A stretch of 64,000 nucleotides of DNA from Papaver somniferum (lineage: Eukaryota > Streptophyta > Magnoliopsida > Ranunculales > Papaveraceae), in assembly GCF_003573695.1 (NCBI RefSeq), contig NC_039365.1, positions 85,601,089 to 85,665,088 of the forward strand, in the 5' to 3' direction. Under the pieces are notes generated by a model. The model was given only the letters and a program-made list of their open reading frames with translations, was not told where the DNA came from and did not search any database. The number at the start of each line of letters is the position of its first letter. The stretch's first letter is position 1. Position numbers and translations under genes: made by a program. Shown here in pieces: positions 46,354 through 59,062 of the stretch.

Positions 46354-47427
46354 CATCATTTCTTGGCAGTAATGGAATTCGTAATGGAGGTGATGTTCAG
46401 ATGAGCCGGAACTGGACGTTGGTGTTGCAGCCTAGATGGAGCTACGGAAGAGCTTGGCAGTAAGGATATGAAGTTGTACTATGGAACTGTGAAAGTGGTG
46501 TGACCTGAGTCGAAAGAGCAAATGCATGGATGGGACTGAGAATGGTTAATCTGGCAGGGATGATGTCTCGATGGTCCATTTGCAGTTTGGCAGTGAACGG
46601 AGAAGATATATATGCTGAGATTTTATGGGTGGACTTGGAAGTTAGTGGATGGACTGGGCCTAGGAAGCTTCTAGGTCTTAATTGTGCGACTTTTGGACTA
46701 GCAGGAATATATATTTCAAAAGAGACGAACTCGAAAAAGGGAGGAAGCCGGAGGCGGCTGCATATCCGTGCCGAGGAGAATACAAGGGTTTGCAGTTTGA
46801 TTTTATTTTCTCCATGGTTTGTTAAAGTATTTGTTAGAGTTTAGATTGAAATCAATTTTTGTATATAAACTCTACGATGATATTTCTAATAATGATTCAT
46901 TGACTAGTGATTTTTCTTCATATAACTTGGTGTTTAATTGATTATGTGATTTTTTTGATTATTTATGCTTTTCAATTGATATTTCGTGCTTGGTTGAATC
47001 TCTTGACGTGGTATGCTTTAGGATTGATAGGTAATGCTTTAGAATCACTACCCATGAAGTGAAGGAAGTTGCAGCGGAGAAACTATGTTTTAGAATTTAA
47101 TATACCATCTTCCGAGACATGAGATTGATTTCGAAATGTGTCTTGAGTAATAAATAGAGATTAGTAGAGTTTCATATGATTGAATTGGTGGAAATCGAAA
47201 ACCCTAATAACCCTCTCACATTTTGGTTACGTCTTTATTATTTATTGTTTCATTTTGTCCGAATTTCTGAAAACTCTCGAAAACGTAATATTTTTGCTTA
47301 CTTAGATTTTGGTATTAGTTGGTAGAGTATTTCACACTCCTCGTGGGAATGACCTGTACTTGCCATTGTTCTCATAGTTAGACACTGTGCACTTGCAGTA
47401 TTTTATTGTAGGTTTCCGAACTTACCA

Positions 47428-47643
47428 AAGCATCTTCCTTAAAAATTTTGTGATTTTGACACATCCTTTCACATTCAATATTTAATGCTTTAAAATCATC
47501 TCGATTTTTTTCTCAATTATCTTTTTGTAAGTAAGCAATTGCTCACAAAAAAATTCTGAGGGTGGTTCAATAACCTCTTGCGATACGTTAACTGAGTCTT
47601 TCTTTAGTTTTCGCTCTCGCTTAACTCTACTTTGACTCATGTC
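47428..47643 (-). pseudogene. M1 gag, N-terminal fragment
   Basis: The minus strand opens with an ATG at about 47641 (MSQSRVKRERKLKKDS), then an acidic/hydrophobic stretch and a frameshift. Removing S1 and one TSD copy joins it to the frame at 44419. The start lies about 55 bases from the primer site. Confidence 0.55.
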
Positions 47644-47696
47644 TTATAGGTTGGATCGCACCAAACACATATTGTTAGATCTTTTCGTGTTTTCCT

Positions 47697-47710
47697 GCTC
47701 TGATACCAAT
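47697..47710 (-). other. Primer-binding site of M1
   Basis: GCTCTGATACCAAT on the plus strand is the reverse of the tRNA-Met-type site, and is directly next to the LTR. Confidence 0.9.
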
Positions 47711-50534
47711 TGAAAAGACGAGGGTACCCAAATATACCTCAATCTAAAACTTTTCCACCTATAAGTCCTTTCTCCGAAAGTGATTGTTTATGGACCGAGT
47801 CGAGACAATACAACGAATCGAATCACACTTCATGTGATCGTCTATGGAAACGAGATCGAGATCCTACGACAACAGATAACTTGCGTGATTGATTATGGAT
47901 ACAAGATCGAGACAATACAATAACGAAGTATAATTACATGATAATATGTTCTGACTTAACCAAACACTATAGGATTGCTATCAAGTAATTAGGAATTAAC
48001 GTTTTTGTATTTTACTTCTAATTATAATAAATCAATTATAATTACGGAAATAGAAAAGTAAAAGACACAGCAAGATTTTGTTAACGAGGAAACCACAAAT
48101 GCAGAAAAACCCTGGGACCTTGTCCAGAATTGAATACTCTCAGAATTAAGCAGCTATACAAAATCCAAACCAACTTCGTATAGTTGAGACCAAACAACTA
48201 AACCTATAGTTCACCTAGTTCCCTAGGTATCCCTGCGCCTCTATCTTGCAATAAGTCACGCACTTGGAACAATTCATTTGGTTCGTATTCCAAACAGTAA
48301 AGGAACAACAAATCTGTTCGGTAGCAACTCTTTTCAAACAATGTGATATGAGTTTGACAAAAGGCTCTTTCGTTTAACCAATAAACTCCTTTGTCGGGCT
48401 CTTAGATCAATCTATTTAACAACTACCAAAGTAATTGTTTAGACTATACAATCAATAATATGAATCACAAAGAAATGTATTGATGCCGAACTACGCAACT
48501 AGTCAATCCAATTTATCAAAAGATAAACCGATTATAGTTGGATCCCAGCCGATCAAGTTTTGTTCACACCAAAGATTATGAACTAAAATAAGAAATCTTC
48601 TTAGATCTTCAATAAACACATGCACACAAACAACTTGAATCTCTTGTGATCAATCACACACAGAATAGAGTCTGTTAACGATGGATTATCACAAGACGTC
48701 TTTAGAACTACAAACAGTCTAAAGATCCCCGTCGATACTTCGATCTAGTATGAGTGAATCTTATATCAGAAGAGAAGATTCTCAAGCATAAACAAACTAG
48801 GTGCAATCAAAGTCCAACAACCGTTAGTCAATCAAATCAATCGAAAAATAATAATAAACTGCAATTATCTAGTTTCCCACCAACGGTACTCGTAAAGCTT
48901 CTCAATTCCAAAGAAGTCTTTAAAACGAGCGGTCGTAATTGATTTCTCCTAATTAGGGTACTTTACTCTCCGAATTGACGGCTCCACCAGTAACAACACA
49001 ACTAGGTAGTTTTGCTGGCTCTGAGGATTAGTTTGCTCAAAATGCAAACTTCAATATTTATAGACCTATGAAGTTTGGTCACCGATGAATTTCCAAAACC
49101 GAATATTCTCAAAAATATGCAATAAACCCAAAATCGGTTTTTCATAATTCCTGAAAATGCTCTATGCAAATATTGATCGAAATCTCAGTAGAAAATCTCC
49201 AATTAGTAAATGCACATTACCAATTTTTATTTTCTAAAGATATGCATTTAATTGATGGAAATTAAAAGCATATAAAATTAAAAACCTTAATTAAAAGATT
49301 CTCAATTTATTTCGATCCGGGATTCTCCTTTAGTTATTAAGGAATATCTTTGAACAATAATAGATAAGAATTAATGCACGTGTTCAAAGTATGTCGACAT
49401 CTTTACTCTGTAAATCCTTTTTCATATTTACAATCTTGGAACCGATTTGCCACACTTCCAAACAAGTTTAGAATTGGTTCATCTGATTTCCAAGAACTAT
49501 GTGATTGATCAAAAACATTCAATCACCATTCATCGGTTTAACGGTTCTACCAAACACAAAGTTCGGTTCTACCTCCAAGTGGCTACTAGGATCGGTTACA
49601 CTAGTTTCCATAAAATGGCTAAATAAGTACCAGGATCAGTTACCACTATCTCATGGTATTACTTGTGATCAGTTGCACAAGTTATAGGATCGGTTACACC
49701 AATTACTAAAACTTGTTTACCTACTATATGGATCGATTACACATCTTGTGATTAGTCCCACCAAGTACTAGGATCGGTTACCCAATGACTAGGATTGGTC
49801 ACACCAACTACAAATATCGATCATACCATCTCAGGTGATTACTTAAGATTGGTTTCACTAATAAAAGTCATACCAATACATAAGTTAGGCATTATGAATA
49901 GTTTTACCAAGATACATAAACAAGTTATGAGCGGTACTACTAAAGACACATATTGGTAATCCAAATATTTGCAATGAATAACAATACCAATAAGCCTAGC
50001 GATTTCCCTTTCGATTTACAAAAAAGTTTATGAATTGTACTTCCGTTAAACAAATGTAAAACATTGTTTCCTAGGACGAAATCTTCACCCATAACCATAC
50101 ATAATCACAATAGAATTCATAGGATTATGTCGATGTCTTATATACGAAGTTCAAAAGATATGCGTTATACTTCGTATTATAATTCCTTAATACTACGTCT
50201 AACTAGAGTATAGTCATTCACAGCTTCGCAGTTTTGTTTTCAATACATCAAGACTTGAAAGATACGTTAGGAATGAAACCATTCAAATAAAAATATTACT
50301 AACCTCAAGAGGAAGGATGATATCGTGGATGTAGCTCTTTACTTCTTCGCATTCTTCAAGTCTTCGAGTAATACTTGTAAGTCTCATATCCTAATAACTT
50401 TTTAGCTAACCTATACGAAGTTGACTCTAGTAAATAATCAAGCGACTATTTAAATGAGTTTTGGTTCAGTAAAATATGACAATCAAACTTGACATACCAA
50501 TGCTTGGTAGGTTCAACCGAGCAATGCTCTAACA
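47711..50534 (-). repeat. 5' LTR of M1
   Basis: It reads TGAAAAGACGAGGG to GCTCTAACA on the plus strand. It matches the 3' LTR but is about 70 bases shorter, mainly because the U3 array has one unit fewer (49580-49870). Confidence 0.9.
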
Positions 50535-50742
50535 AATGGCAACTGTGAGAGATTACATGTACCCAAAAAGGTTCAACCGACCATCATGCATAAGGTTACC
50601 TGCCATTACGACTAATTATGGGTTAAAACCTGGTACTATTCATATGATTCATGTATTCATAGGGAGAGATGATGAGAACCCATACTTTCATGTGGGGGAC
50701 TTTGAGGAAATTTGCGGAACAATTAGGATTAAAGACCTTAAT
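50535..50742 (+). pseudogene. T1 gag, continued after M1
   Basis: The 69-codon frame reads MATVRDYMYPKR, then LKPGTIHMIHVFIGRDDENP and HVGDFEEICGTIRIKDL. This is the start of the Ty3/gypsy gag domain (the P-x-L/F-H-x-F-EEIC pattern of Tat/Athila-type gag). The AATGG duplication of M1 lies at its start. It is cut at 50742 by M2 and does not resume to the right. Confidence 0.8.
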
Positions 50743-52462
50743 TGAAAATAGGAGGATACCCACATACACCACAATATTTTATTTATCAACCTATGGGCAG
50801 AGTCGAGACAATACGAAAATTTGGTTCGCACTTCGTGTGATCGTCTATAGATACGAGATCGAGATAATACGACAACAAGATCACTTGTGTGATTGACTAT
50901 GGATACATGATCAAGACGATACGATAACAAAGTGTGTACTTGATAATAGGTTTGGTAATAACCGAAACTCTATAGGATCACTATCAAGTATTACGGAGTT
51001 AACGTACTTGTGTATTTTACTTAATTATAATGCGAAAAACAAAGTAGAGGAAAACAAAGTAAAAGACACAGCAAGATTTTGTTATCAAGGAAACCATAAA
51101 TGCAGAAAATCCCCGGGACCTAGTCCAGTTTTGAATACTCTCATAATTAAGCCGTTATACAAAATATAAACCAGCTTCGTATAGTTTAGACCAAGCAGAC
51201 TACCCCTATCTACTTAGTTGCATCATTATCCCCGCGCCTTCGACTTCTAGAATCACGCACGTGAATAGCAAGTCCTTTGGATCGTATTCCAAACAATAAA
51301 AGAAGAATTTGTTTGGTAACAAATCTAATCAATCTTGCTACAAGATAAGATGAGTTGTTTCCAAAGGCTTTTATGTTTATCTAATAAACTCCTTTGTCTG
51401 GTTAGATCAATCTAAACATTAACAACCGAAGTAGCCAAGTCTAGATTCGTACTCAATCAATATAGATCTCAATGAGAAATATAGAGAATGTCGATCTCAC
51501 GCAACTGAGCAATCAGATCTATCAAAGAGAAATCTATTCTAGTTGGATCCCAGCCGATCAAGGTTTGTGCACTAAATCCACAAGATACAAAAACTAATAA
51601 GATTCTTCTTCGTCTTCAAATCTTCTATTGCCTTCAAATACCTGAACAACACCACTTGAATCTCTTGTGATTAATCACACACGGAATGGAGTATGTTAAC
51701 AATGAATTATCACAAGATGTCTTTAGATCTAACAACAGTTCTAAAGATCCCGTCGATACTTTGATCTAGTCTGAGTGAATCTTATATCAGAAGATAAGAT
51801 TCTCAAGAATACAAAAACTAGGTGCAATCAAAGTTTCAACAAACGTTAGTCAATCAAATCAAATCGAAAAATAATAACAATGGAATTATCTAGTTTCCCA
51901 CCAACGGTACACGTAGAGCTTCTTGATCCCACAAAAGTCTTTAAACGAGCGTAAGAGATTTTACCTAATTATGATACTTTCCTATCCGATTATGCGGCTC
52001 CACCAGAAACAACAAGAAATGAAGTTTTCCTGGCTCTTAGGATAGTTTGCTGGAAATGCAAACTTAGGTATTAATAGACCAAGGATGTTTGGACACCAAG
52101 GAATTTCCAAAACCTAAAATATTCTCAAGATATCCAATGAATGCCCAAATTCGGTTTTCCTAATTGCAATAAATGCTGGTCCAACATTTCCGAAATCTCT
52201 AGAAAATCTCCAATTAGTAAATGCACTTTACTGATTTTTATTCTCTATAGCTATGCATTAATTGTTGGTAATTAAAGCATATAAAACTAAAAACCTTAAT
52301 TAAAAGATTATTAATTTATTTCGGCATAGGATCACCTTGAGTACCAATGAATATCTCTGAACAATAAATGATAAGAGTTACTGCTCGTGTTCAAAGTATA
52401 TTGACATCTTTTCACTGCAAATCCTTATTTTGTATTTACATGGATTTGCATTTTGGAATCAG
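50743..52462 (-). repeat. Left LTR fragment of M2
   Basis: It starts TGAAAATAGGAGG and matches the M1 LTRs throughout, with more divergence. It stops near 52462, well before the expected GCTCTAACA end, and passes directly into sequence equivalent to M1 41570. About 1.1 kb of LTR and the purine tract have been deleted. Confidence 0.75.
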
Positions 52463-53639
52463 TTCTACCAGAATTGGTATAATTATTCAGATAATAACTT
52501 AGACCTTTCCCTTCAGACAAGACAAACACTAGGTTAGTTAACTAGCTTTTCTTGTCAAGGCATTCGATTAGAATTGAGTAACCGAATACTCCAATTGATA
52601 AGTCTAACTAAGATCAGAATTAACTCAGTTTCTCTTATCCAGAATCAATTGGACTAAACAAATGATCTCGTATTTTTGTTAATCCACAAAAAAAAAGATA
52701 CAAACAAAAATAAACTGACTTGCACAATTATTTTCTTAACCGGAAGCAATTGAACAAATACAAACATTACAACACCGCAGTTGCACCGAATTTTGTTAAG
52801 CAAAAACATTTGATACCGAACAATAAAGAAGATATCAAACCATAATCCAAATAAATTGACACAGTTTTTTTTTTTACCGGAAACAATTGAATCACGTACA
52901 CTATCCATACACAATAATGGAACATATCAATTGTACCGAAATTTTGTTAAGCAAAAGGAAAATATATATATAAATAGACTTTTCTTAAACAGGAAAACAA
53001 TTAACTAACAAATAAAATTGTTATCTCAATTTTCGCAGCCACATCTCCCCAGAAATAATATCATTAGGCGCAAGTTCAAATAAGAACTCTCCCCTAGTGT
53101 GTTGTCATCCTCTCGTAAGAACAATAGAACAACAATAAAAGCAACCTTTACCAAAGAAAGGTTAAATTGGTTTTAACTAATGCGTGACAATAGCAAAAGT
53201 TGAAAACCCGAAACACATATATTATGATAAACACAACTCATGTAAACATAAATTGATTCAACATAACTTTTCACATATGAGTTTCAATGAAACACCTTAT
53301 GATCATTTGATAAAGCCTATCAACATGGGATAGATCTTAATCCCACTAAATAAAAATTAAAGCCACACAAGTCATAAGGGTTACACCATATGAGATTGAA
53401 CATTAGAGTTAATAAAAACCGAAATCAGACATCTCATAAACCGAAAACACACAGCAAAAGTATAAACATTCATTCATAGTCTATGTAATTGGAAACTATC
53501 ATATGAAACAAAAATTATAAAATAATAATTTTATTCATAAATAATTGATAGTTTTATTGAAAATAGACCTTACACAAAAATATCGAAATAAATCAATGCG
53601 TTGATGTCTATTTTCTGATTAAGTTTCTCAGCATATAAC
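52463..53639 (-). other. M2 3' untranslated region
   Basis: It matches M1 (41570-42480) and P1 (31230-31960) on the appropriate strands. No gene is seen. Small deletions separate the copies. Confidence 0.6.
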
Positions 53640-53972
53640 TTAATCCCTAGAGGTACTCTGATTGTTCACTGAGGTTTCTTCAGTGATTAAGTTCTTGAGT
53701 TTCCTCTTTTATTTCAGATGATTGAGTCGCCTCTTCAAAAGATTCACTTCTGCAATCAACTTCAAAGGATTTTACTCGAGCCATTCCTCGTTATTTACAG
53801 AAGCTTCCAGTTGTTCACGAGCAATTTCAAAATCTCGCATTATCATAAACATGGGCTCAATAGATAATTGATTCCTCTTATGTTCCTTTGAGAAATATCA
53901 CTTAATCTCAGAGGGAAGATATGTTTCAAGCTTCTGTAATTGAGAATCAATGTCAATAGTATTTTCACCCAT
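53640..53972 (-). pseudogene. M2 second ORF: relative of the P1 coiled-coil ORF
   Basis: One phase runs from an ATG at 53972 (MGENTIDIDSQLQKLETYL) to a stop at 53640 with three internal stops, about 111 codons. The end (EETSVNNQSTSRD) matches P1 (EETSVNNKSTTRD), and MRDFEIAREQLEASVNNEE aligns with the P1 segment around its FEELRTNL. The middle is heptad-rich. The shared C-terminus in two separate copies shows a real, inherited ORF; its N-terminus differs from that of P1. Confidence 0.5.
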
Positions 53973-54374
53973 CTTGAACCGCAACCTGAATTTATAGAAG
54001 AATCGGTTCCTAAGATGTTTTATATATCAAATAAAAATTAGTTTCCAAGTTTTGAAACACCTAACAAGGTATTTTTATTTTATTAAAACCGGCGTGAATA
54101 TATGCAAGTTCGAAAATAAAAATCAAGAAAGATTTTCTGAAATATTATTGTCAAGAGAGTCTGAATATATCTTGTACCAATTTATCATGAACTTTCTTGG
54201 TATGGACCGAAAGTATTCCTTTAAAAATATAAGGATTCCAATTTTAGAAAAATACTTAAGTTGTCATGATGTAGATAGATCAAGTATAGCTTTTATACAT
54301 CTCACAAGTTCCCTGGTGCTCTTTTAATAACTTCCTATTTATTTAAATCGAGCACAAATTTTAGGAAGTTCTGA

Positions 54375-54920
54375 TCAATAAAATTGGTTGTTCAAGTGAC
54401 CTCTTAATGGCTCAATGGAACAAGATCTATCTTGATGTTTTCGGATATCTTCTTTTCTGGAACAATTCCAAGAATAGGTTTCATACATGTGTAAGTCACA
54501 ACCTGAATTACCTGATTCAATAGATAGATTTATTCGAGTATGAATAGGATTGTAAGTGTGACTAGAAACCTTTTGAGTCATGAGTTGAGCATAACTCTTA
54601 GATCGACCCAGAATTTCCTTGGAATATGACAGCATCTTTTGATGAGATTGTTTCTTTGATCCTGATTTGGACAATCGACCAATACCAAAACTACATGATC
54701 TGAAATCATTAGTTTGTGTGCATTTAAGTTGATCTTTGTCACTGTAAGAGAGATAATCCTTGTCATTGTACGAGATAGTTTTTCCTGACCGGATATTAGT
54801 CAAAGGATTATGTTTTGAAACACATCTCTTTTGATTCATGCAAGTGGTTAGACTGTTAGAATCAAAATGTTGTTTATTAAATAAGAGATTCTGAGAAATA
54901 GAATCACATATCCTTGTCAA
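54375..54920 (-). pseudogene. M2 gag-derived ORF
   Basis: The 181-codon frame is basic and Ser-rich, with KHNPLTNIRSGKTISYND in the first third and QSHQKMLSYSKEILGRSKSY in the middle. It occupies the gag position between primer site and second ORF. No GLGY motif or zinc knuckle is visible. Similarity to the P1 and M1 gag is weak by eye, so assignment rests mainly on position. Confidence 0.45.
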
Positions 54921-55441
54921 CTAATAAATCTTTTCTGAATTTAAGACCATTATTAGAACTCTCAGATTCAGTTTTAAGAGGAAACATAATTATATTTCCA
55001 TCTTGACTAGATGTGATTATCATCATGTCAGGAGGTTCATGAATTTCAAGATTTCCGTGACATACAATTTCTTCATGAGACCTAGTTTTTATCAAAGAGT
55101 CTTTGATAATCCTTTTGACAGATGGGTAATATATATTATCTTTTACATTATATTTTTCAGCAAGCTTTACGAAAATTTAATCTCATCACTTTCATCTGAA
55201 CCTGACTTGCGCGTCACCGGTGTTTGTTTTCTTATAAGCACACAATGGTTAATATTCCCTGAATTTTGTTCAACTAGTGAACCAACATTATAGAGCTGTT
55301 TATCAAGATCTGAAAAAAAAATTTGAGTTTCTGAAGTATATTATCATCTTTCTCTACGTTAACTGAATCATTCATTAGATTCAAATCTTATAGGTTGGAT
55401 CGCACCAAACACAGATTGTTAGATCTTTTTTGTGTTTGCCA

Positions 55442-55455
55442 GCTCTGATACCAAT
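55442..55455 (-). other. Primer-binding site of M2
   Basis: GCTCTGATACCAAT on the plus strand abuts the LTR end, as in M1. Confidence 0.9.
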
Positions 55456-57894
55456 TGAAAAGACGAGGGTATCCAAATACACCACAATCTTTTATTTATC
55501 AACCTATAAATACTCTTCCGGATGTGATGGTCTATGGACAGACACGAGACAATACGAAAATTCGGTTCACACTTCCTGTGATCGTCTATGGATACGAGAT
55601 CGAGACAATACGACAACAAGATCACTTGTGTGATTAACTATGAATACAAGATCGAGACGATACAACAACATAGTGTGTACTTGATAATAGGTTCAGTAAT
55701 AACCGAAACTCTATAGGATCACTATCAAGTATTACAGAGTTAACGTACCTATGTATTTTACTTAATTATAATAACAATGATAATGCGGAAAACAAAGTAA
55801 AAGACACAACAAGGTTTTGTTAACGAGGAAACCGCAAATGCATAAAAAAAACCCGGGACCTAGTCCGGTTTTGAATACTCTCAGAATTAAGCCAATATAA
55901 AAAATATAAAACAAATTCGTATTAAGACCAAGTAGACTACCCATAGCTACTTAATTCCCTCAGTATTCCCTTAGCTGACATCCTTTACAGCCTAAGAGTT
56001 GCTTCAACTTAATTGAAGACTTTAAACCAATCTGTCTCCACAGATAAGCCTATATGTGATTTACTTTTTGATCATAGATCAAGGTGAGACTGGAAATCGA
56101 TAGCAATAGACAAAGTCTATCTAACCTCAAAATCTAGCCTTATGACTCCCGAAGAGAAGCCTAGATTCTTATTCACCTCAGTAGTATTAAACCAGTGGAA
56201 TCACAAAGTCTGAGACGAAGAGAACTTTGCGATTTCTATCTAAAAAACGGGGGTCTAACAACCACACCCAATATTTTGTTAGGCAATCTGCATGGACTAA
56301 CTCCAATATAATTCCAAGAGAATCAACTAGACAGTCAGACTCAATCAAGGAAATATATCCAAGATTTATATCTCTGTTTCTCAATGTAATCATCAAATCA
56401 AGCAGATAGAATCTGTGAGCCTGATTATTATGAGAAACAAACTTAAAAAGGTACCAAAGACCAATGTTCAAGTGTCAATCAATTTCAATCAACAACCAAA
56501 GGTTGGATTTACCAATTAATTGAACGACGCACAACCTGTGATATTTAAATTATATAAACAAATATAATGCGGCAAAGAAATAACACAGACACCCAGAAGT
56601 TTTGTTAATGAGGAAACCGCAAATGCAGAAAACCCCCTGGACCTAGTCCATATTTGAACACCACACTGTATTAAGCCGCTACATACTCTAGCCTACTACA
56701 AGTTCACTTCGGATTGAAATGTGGTTAAGACCTAACCAATCTCACATTGATTAAGCTACATTTGCGTTCCTTACGTCTCTGAATCCCAGCAGGACTCTGC
56801 GCACTTGATTCCCTTAGTTGATCTCACCCACAACTAAGAGTTGCTACGACTCAAAGTCGAAGACTTGATAAACAAATTTGTCTCCCAAAGAAAAGTCTAT
56901 TCTGATAGATAAATCTATCTCCCATAGAAATATCTACGAAGTTTTTGTTCCGTTTTTTGATAAATCAAGGTGCACATGAACCAATTGATAATCCGATCTT
57001 ATATTCTCGAAGAACAGCCTTGAAATATCAATCACCTCACACTAACTTAACTATATGGTAGTAGAACAAGTTATTGTTGAATCACAAAGAATGAGACTAA
57101 GAGCTTTGCGATTACTTTTTATATCTTACCTATCGGAGATAAATCTCAAGCAAATCTTAGAAAAGATAATACTCAATACGATAGAATAAGTAAGATTAGA
57201 ACACGCAACTACAGAGAAAATAGTTGGGTATAGCTTCAGAATCCCAATGAAGTCTTTAAGTCGTTAACCTATAATGGTTTTAGGAAAAACCTAGGTTAAA
57301 GGAGAATCGACTCTAGCCGCAACTAGTATCACACAGGAGGTGTGGGGATTAGGTTTCCCAGTTGCTAGAGTTCTCCCTTATACAATCTTCAAATCATGGT
57401 TTGATAACTTTGTAATAAAGCAATCAATATTTACCGTTGGATGAAAACCTGATTTAATATTCAAGATAAGTTTGCTCAAAACCAAAGCAATATCTCTCTA
57501 CCATTAGATGGTCTTAGCTTGTTACGCACAAATGAAATATACCTTCATTTAGATATGGGTAATCGTACCTAAACGTGTATATTGAGGTGGCTCAATAACA
57601 GTTAACCGAAGTTAGCCATATGAAAACTTTTGTGTTAACCATGTTCATCTTAACACTTCTAGATCAAATGATAATCAAATGAATTTAATTATATTACTCA
57701 TAGACTTGTTCAATTGTTTATATTCTCATAGAAGTATACAAGACACAATTGAAGCAAAATCAGATTATTCAAAAGAATCAGTTCATGAACATTTTAGACA
57801 CGATTTGCTAGGATTACATTCCTTAATATATAAATGTATGTGTTCATGAGTATGAAATCATACTTAACTGATTTTAGAACTTAACCACATAAGT

Positions 57895-58135
57895 TTGCAA
57901 ACGGGTACGCAAACTTAAGTTCCGGACTTGATCTTTTCCGAAAGTTCGCAAACGGGTACGCATACTATCGTTCCAAACCGCATTCAAGTGAAATAGTTTG
58001 CAAACAGGTACACAAACTTAGTTCCCGGAATTTGAGAGTTAAAACTGTCCGCATACAGATGTGCATACTTGGTTCCCGACCTGAATTATTCTTACAATAG
58101 TTTGCATATGGGTATGCATATTGTGCTATATCCCG
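57895..58135. repeat. U3 motif array of S2
   Basis: Five or six units of some 40-50 bp contain TTTGCAAACGGGTACGCAAACTT or TTTGCATATGGGTATGCATA followed by GTTCCCG. Each unit contains an imperfect palindrome around GCNNAC-GGGTA. Confidence 0.7.
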
Positions 58136-58478
58136 ACAATAGTTAATTGTTCTAAACTCCTATTTCAATTGTTGAAAAATTCTTAGAAGACGACAATAGC
58201 TGTCTCACACAAACTATTGGCTTCTAAGCAATTTTCAAGTGATCGAATGATCAATACGAAACATTCCGAGTCTACATCAAATGACTGTCTCATACAGATC
58301 ATGTAAGATGTTACAAGGCGTTTTTCACATGATCATCTTTTGACTTTCGTCAAGAATAATGATGAACATAGTTAAAGCAAAAATCTTTCCAATTAACACA
58401 TATTTCGAGAAAGATATAAGTGAGTTAAACTCAGCTTGAAATATCAAATGTGTATAATGTAAAGTCTATAAAGCTATA

Positions 58479-59062
58479 TAGGGGTGTAAATAATACCCGA
58501 AAATAAGTGGCCGGCCTGTACCCCCCGAGATTGCCTGTACCCGAATGAGCCCAAAGCCTGTTGCAGCCCGTCACGGGCCACCTGACCTGGCCTGATTAGT
58601 TTAAATGGGTCGGCTCGGATTTTCCTTAAAATTGAATAGCCTAGCCTGGTAGCTGCCCGAACATCCCGACCTGACATCCAAATTAAAGGCTTTTGTTCTA
58701 ATGTTAGAGCAAATTGTTGTGTGTTATATTTTGGATTAAAATTCTTATTTTCATTTATATTTTACATTTAGAAGATTAATTATCTAAGATTATTTTAACT
58801 TATAGTTCATTCAATCTCCAAATTATAAATTGAAGTTAAATCGATTATTACAGAATTTTGAAAATTCAAAAACCCGAAGCCTGTTTGGCATGGCCTACTT
58901 ATAGAATGGGCTTTTGGCAAGTTTTGGGCCTTAAAATAAGCGTTTCTACCTGGCCTGCCCGGCCTGACGAGCTTTTTGGGTAGCTAATTATGTGGCATGT
59001 CAGGCTTGACTTGCAGCAGGAAATGGGCCGGGCTGCCCGACCTGGCCCAATTTACGCCCCTA
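58479..59062. mobile_element. hAT-type MITE in S2
   Basis: It starts TAGGGGTGTAAAT and ends in the reverse complement of TAGGGGCGTAAAT. AAGCTATA (58471-58478) and TAGCTATA (59063-59070) form an 8-bp target duplication with one mismatch. The subterminal regions are rich in GGCCTG/GCCCGACCTGG words. There is no transposase frame. Confidence 0.85.

Larger units (their letters stand above)
44425..47427 (+). mobile_element. S1: solo LTR of the element B family
   Basis: It begins TGATAAGCACG, like the B LTR, and ends ACTTACCA. It is flanked by AAGCA on both sides (44420-44424 and 47428-47432). It has the B-type minisatellite (44560-44700) and, at 46855-47400, sequence matching the B LTR right half. 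Its middle is longer than that of B even without the nested K1. No internal region or second LTR remains, so it arose by LTR-LTR recombination. Confidence 0.9.
37971..50534 (-). mobile_element. M1: SIRE-like copia element lacking pol, complete ends
   Basis: Both LTRs are present (3' LTR 37971-40864, 5' LTR 47711-50534), flanked by the 5-bp duplication AATGG (37966-37970 and 50535-50539). Primer site, gag and polypurine tract are in place. Excluding the nested S1 insertion the interior is about 3.8 kb, and contains no protease, integrase, RT or RNase H. It is inserted in the gag of T1. Movement must have depended on enzymes from another copy. Confidence 0.9.

Noticed and set aside
45248..46844. 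ORFs inside solo LTR S1
   Set aside because: They lie in LTR DNA, do not match between strands or copies, and lack domains.
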